From an uncultured Gammaproteobacteria bacterium (lineage in GTDB: Bacteria; Pseudomonadota; Gammaproteobacteria; Pseudomonadales; Azotimanducaceae_A), in assembly GCA_913041025.1 (NCBI GenBank), contig CAJWGQ010000159.1:1-6723 (forward strand): DNA of 6,723 bases, written 5' to 3'. This document shows, one piece after another, positions 5,933-6,723 of this stretch (position 1 is the first letter of the stretch; every line of letters begins with the position of its first letter). The notes under the pieces are model-generated. The model ran no database searches, was not told where the DNA came from, and was given only the letters and a program-made list of their open reading frames with translations. The position numbers and the translations under genes are program-made.

Positions 5933-6723
5933 CTATATCTCGGAGCCTAACGGATCCGTTTCTGCTTCGTAATTCACGGGTTCAAAACCGAAACCAAAGA
6001 TTTTGAGAAAGTCTTCTCTGAAACCTTTCAAATCTCCATACTCCTCTAGGTTATCGGTCTCAACGACAGACCAGCGCCTTCTGACTTCCTCTTGGATCTC
6101 ATCACTGAGCTCCTGATCGTCCATGCGAATTCGGTCGGAACCATCCAGCCTCTGTTCAACCCCAGGCTTAAGCTGGGTTCCAAACAGCCTAGAAATATGG
6201 GCTATACAATCTTCATGCACACCCTGATCCTTCATTACTCTAAAGAGCAAAGCCACGTAAAGTGGAACCACCGGAATCGCCGCGCTGGCCTGGCTCACAA
6301 TAGCCTTCAGCACTGCAACCCGGGCCGACCCCCCAAGGCTTTGAAGGCTGGAAGAGATAGCTCTTTGAGCTCGATCTAAATCCATCTTCGCCTGTCCAAG
6401 TGTGCCCTCCCAATAGATGGGCCAGGTCAGTTCACTTCCAATGTAGGTAAAAGCAACTGTCTGACAACCAGGCGCAAGAAGCCCTGCCTCCTTTATATCT
6501 TTGATCCAAAACTCCCAATCTTCCCCACCCATTACCGTTACGGTGTCGCTAACTTCTTCTTCTGTTGCAGGGTCAAGCGCGACTTGCATCACCTCACCCT
6601 TATCAACGTTCACAGATTTAATATCGAGCACCCCATCCCCAAGAGGTTTGATACTAGAACGGTGAAGGACACCCGTTCTGGGATGAAGTCTTACAGGAGA
6701 CGCGAGGCTATAAACCACAAGAT
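5933..6723 (-). CDS. fabV: Trans-2-enoyl-ACP/CoA reductase FabV (partial, N-terminal part off the right edge)
   Basis: The enzyme is an NADH-dependent enoyl reductase of the short-chain dehydrogenase superfamily that finishes each round of fatty-acid elongation; FabV enzymes are known to be insensitive to triclosan. About 263 of the usual 400 or so residues are present. The frame is open to the window edge and reads DLVVYSLASPVR if the cut first codon is GAT, the internal FabV motif, so the GTG at 6718 is a valine codon and not a start. The NAD-binding N-terminus is outside. Counting that valine as 1, the Y-x8-K active site is Y102 in YWEGTLGQAK with K111. Other marks are TVMGGEDWE (61-69), YIGSELTWPIYW (92-103), QASAAIPVVPLY (143-154) and the C-terminal FGFGFEPVNYEAETDP (about 241-256). 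The gene ends 7 bases before the hemE GTG. Confidence 0.96.
   Translation of the reverse strand, partial: LVVYSLASPVRLHPRTGVLHRSSIKPLGDGVLDIKSVNVDKGEVMQVALDPATEEEVSDTVTVMGGEDWEFWIKDIKEAGLLAPGCQTVAFTYIGSELTWPIYWEGTLGQAKMDLDRAQRAISSSLQSLGGSARVAVLKAIVSQASAAIPVVPLYVALLFRVMKDQGVHEDCIAHISRLFGTQLKPGVEQRLDGSDRIRMDDQELSDEIQEEVRRRWSVVETDNLEEYGDLKGFREDFLKIFGFGFEPVNYEAETDPLGSEI

Noticed and set aside
6718..6723. GTG at 6718 as a start codon giving a complete 261-residue protein
   Set aside because: The frame stays open to the window edge and the residues before it match the inside of FabV, so this valine is internal and the gene is cut by the window.

Overview
The window looks like a piece of a Gram-negative, probably gammaproteobacterial chromosome. 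Two lipopolysaccharide inner-core heptosyltransferases (WaaF and WaaC) follow ilvE in the order ilvE-waaF-waaC known from Pseudomonas. The IlvE, WaaC/WaaF and N-acetylglutamate synthase-like products read closely like gammaproteobacterial proteins. Genes are tightly packed, with overlapping stops and starts, and base composition is moderate. I see no tRNA, rRNA, CRISPR array, insertion sequence or phage gene. A marine or environmental origin is a guess.

Layout. (1) 1-2273, minus strand: ilvE, then waaF, then the first part of waaC, which runs off the left edge. ilvE-waaF and waaF-waaC overlap by a few bases, so this is almost certainly one operon. (2) 2274-about 2450: a short divergent intergenic region with a fair sigma-70-like promoter facing right and a weaker candidate facing left. 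(3) About 2450-4898, plus strand: a stand-alone GNAT domain resembling the C-terminal half of ArgA, then ilvD (short, [2Fe-2S]-type dihydroxy-acid dehydratase), then a 77-residue cysteine-rich protein I do not recognise. (4) 4888-6723, minus strand: fabV (enoyl-ACP reductase, 5' end off the right edge) followed after 7 bases by hemE. The hemE stop overlaps the end of the small cysteine-rich gene by 11 bases on the opposite strand.

How they work together: IlvD makes the branched-chain 2-oxo acids that IlvE transaminates to valine and isoleucine (and leucine from its own oxo acid), so the two last steps of this pathway sit on either side of one divergent promoter region. The ArgA-like protein would acetylate glutamate, which is also the amino donor for IlvE. 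WaaF and WaaC build the heptose part of the LPS core. FabV and HemE belong to fatty-acid and haem synthesis and appear joined only by position.

I found no previously undescribed multi-gene system. The points most worth a second look are the ArgA-like protein lacking its amino-acid-kinase domain, a HemE whose sequence does not look like the usual gammaproteobacterial form, and the unknown CxxC protein between ilvD and hemE.
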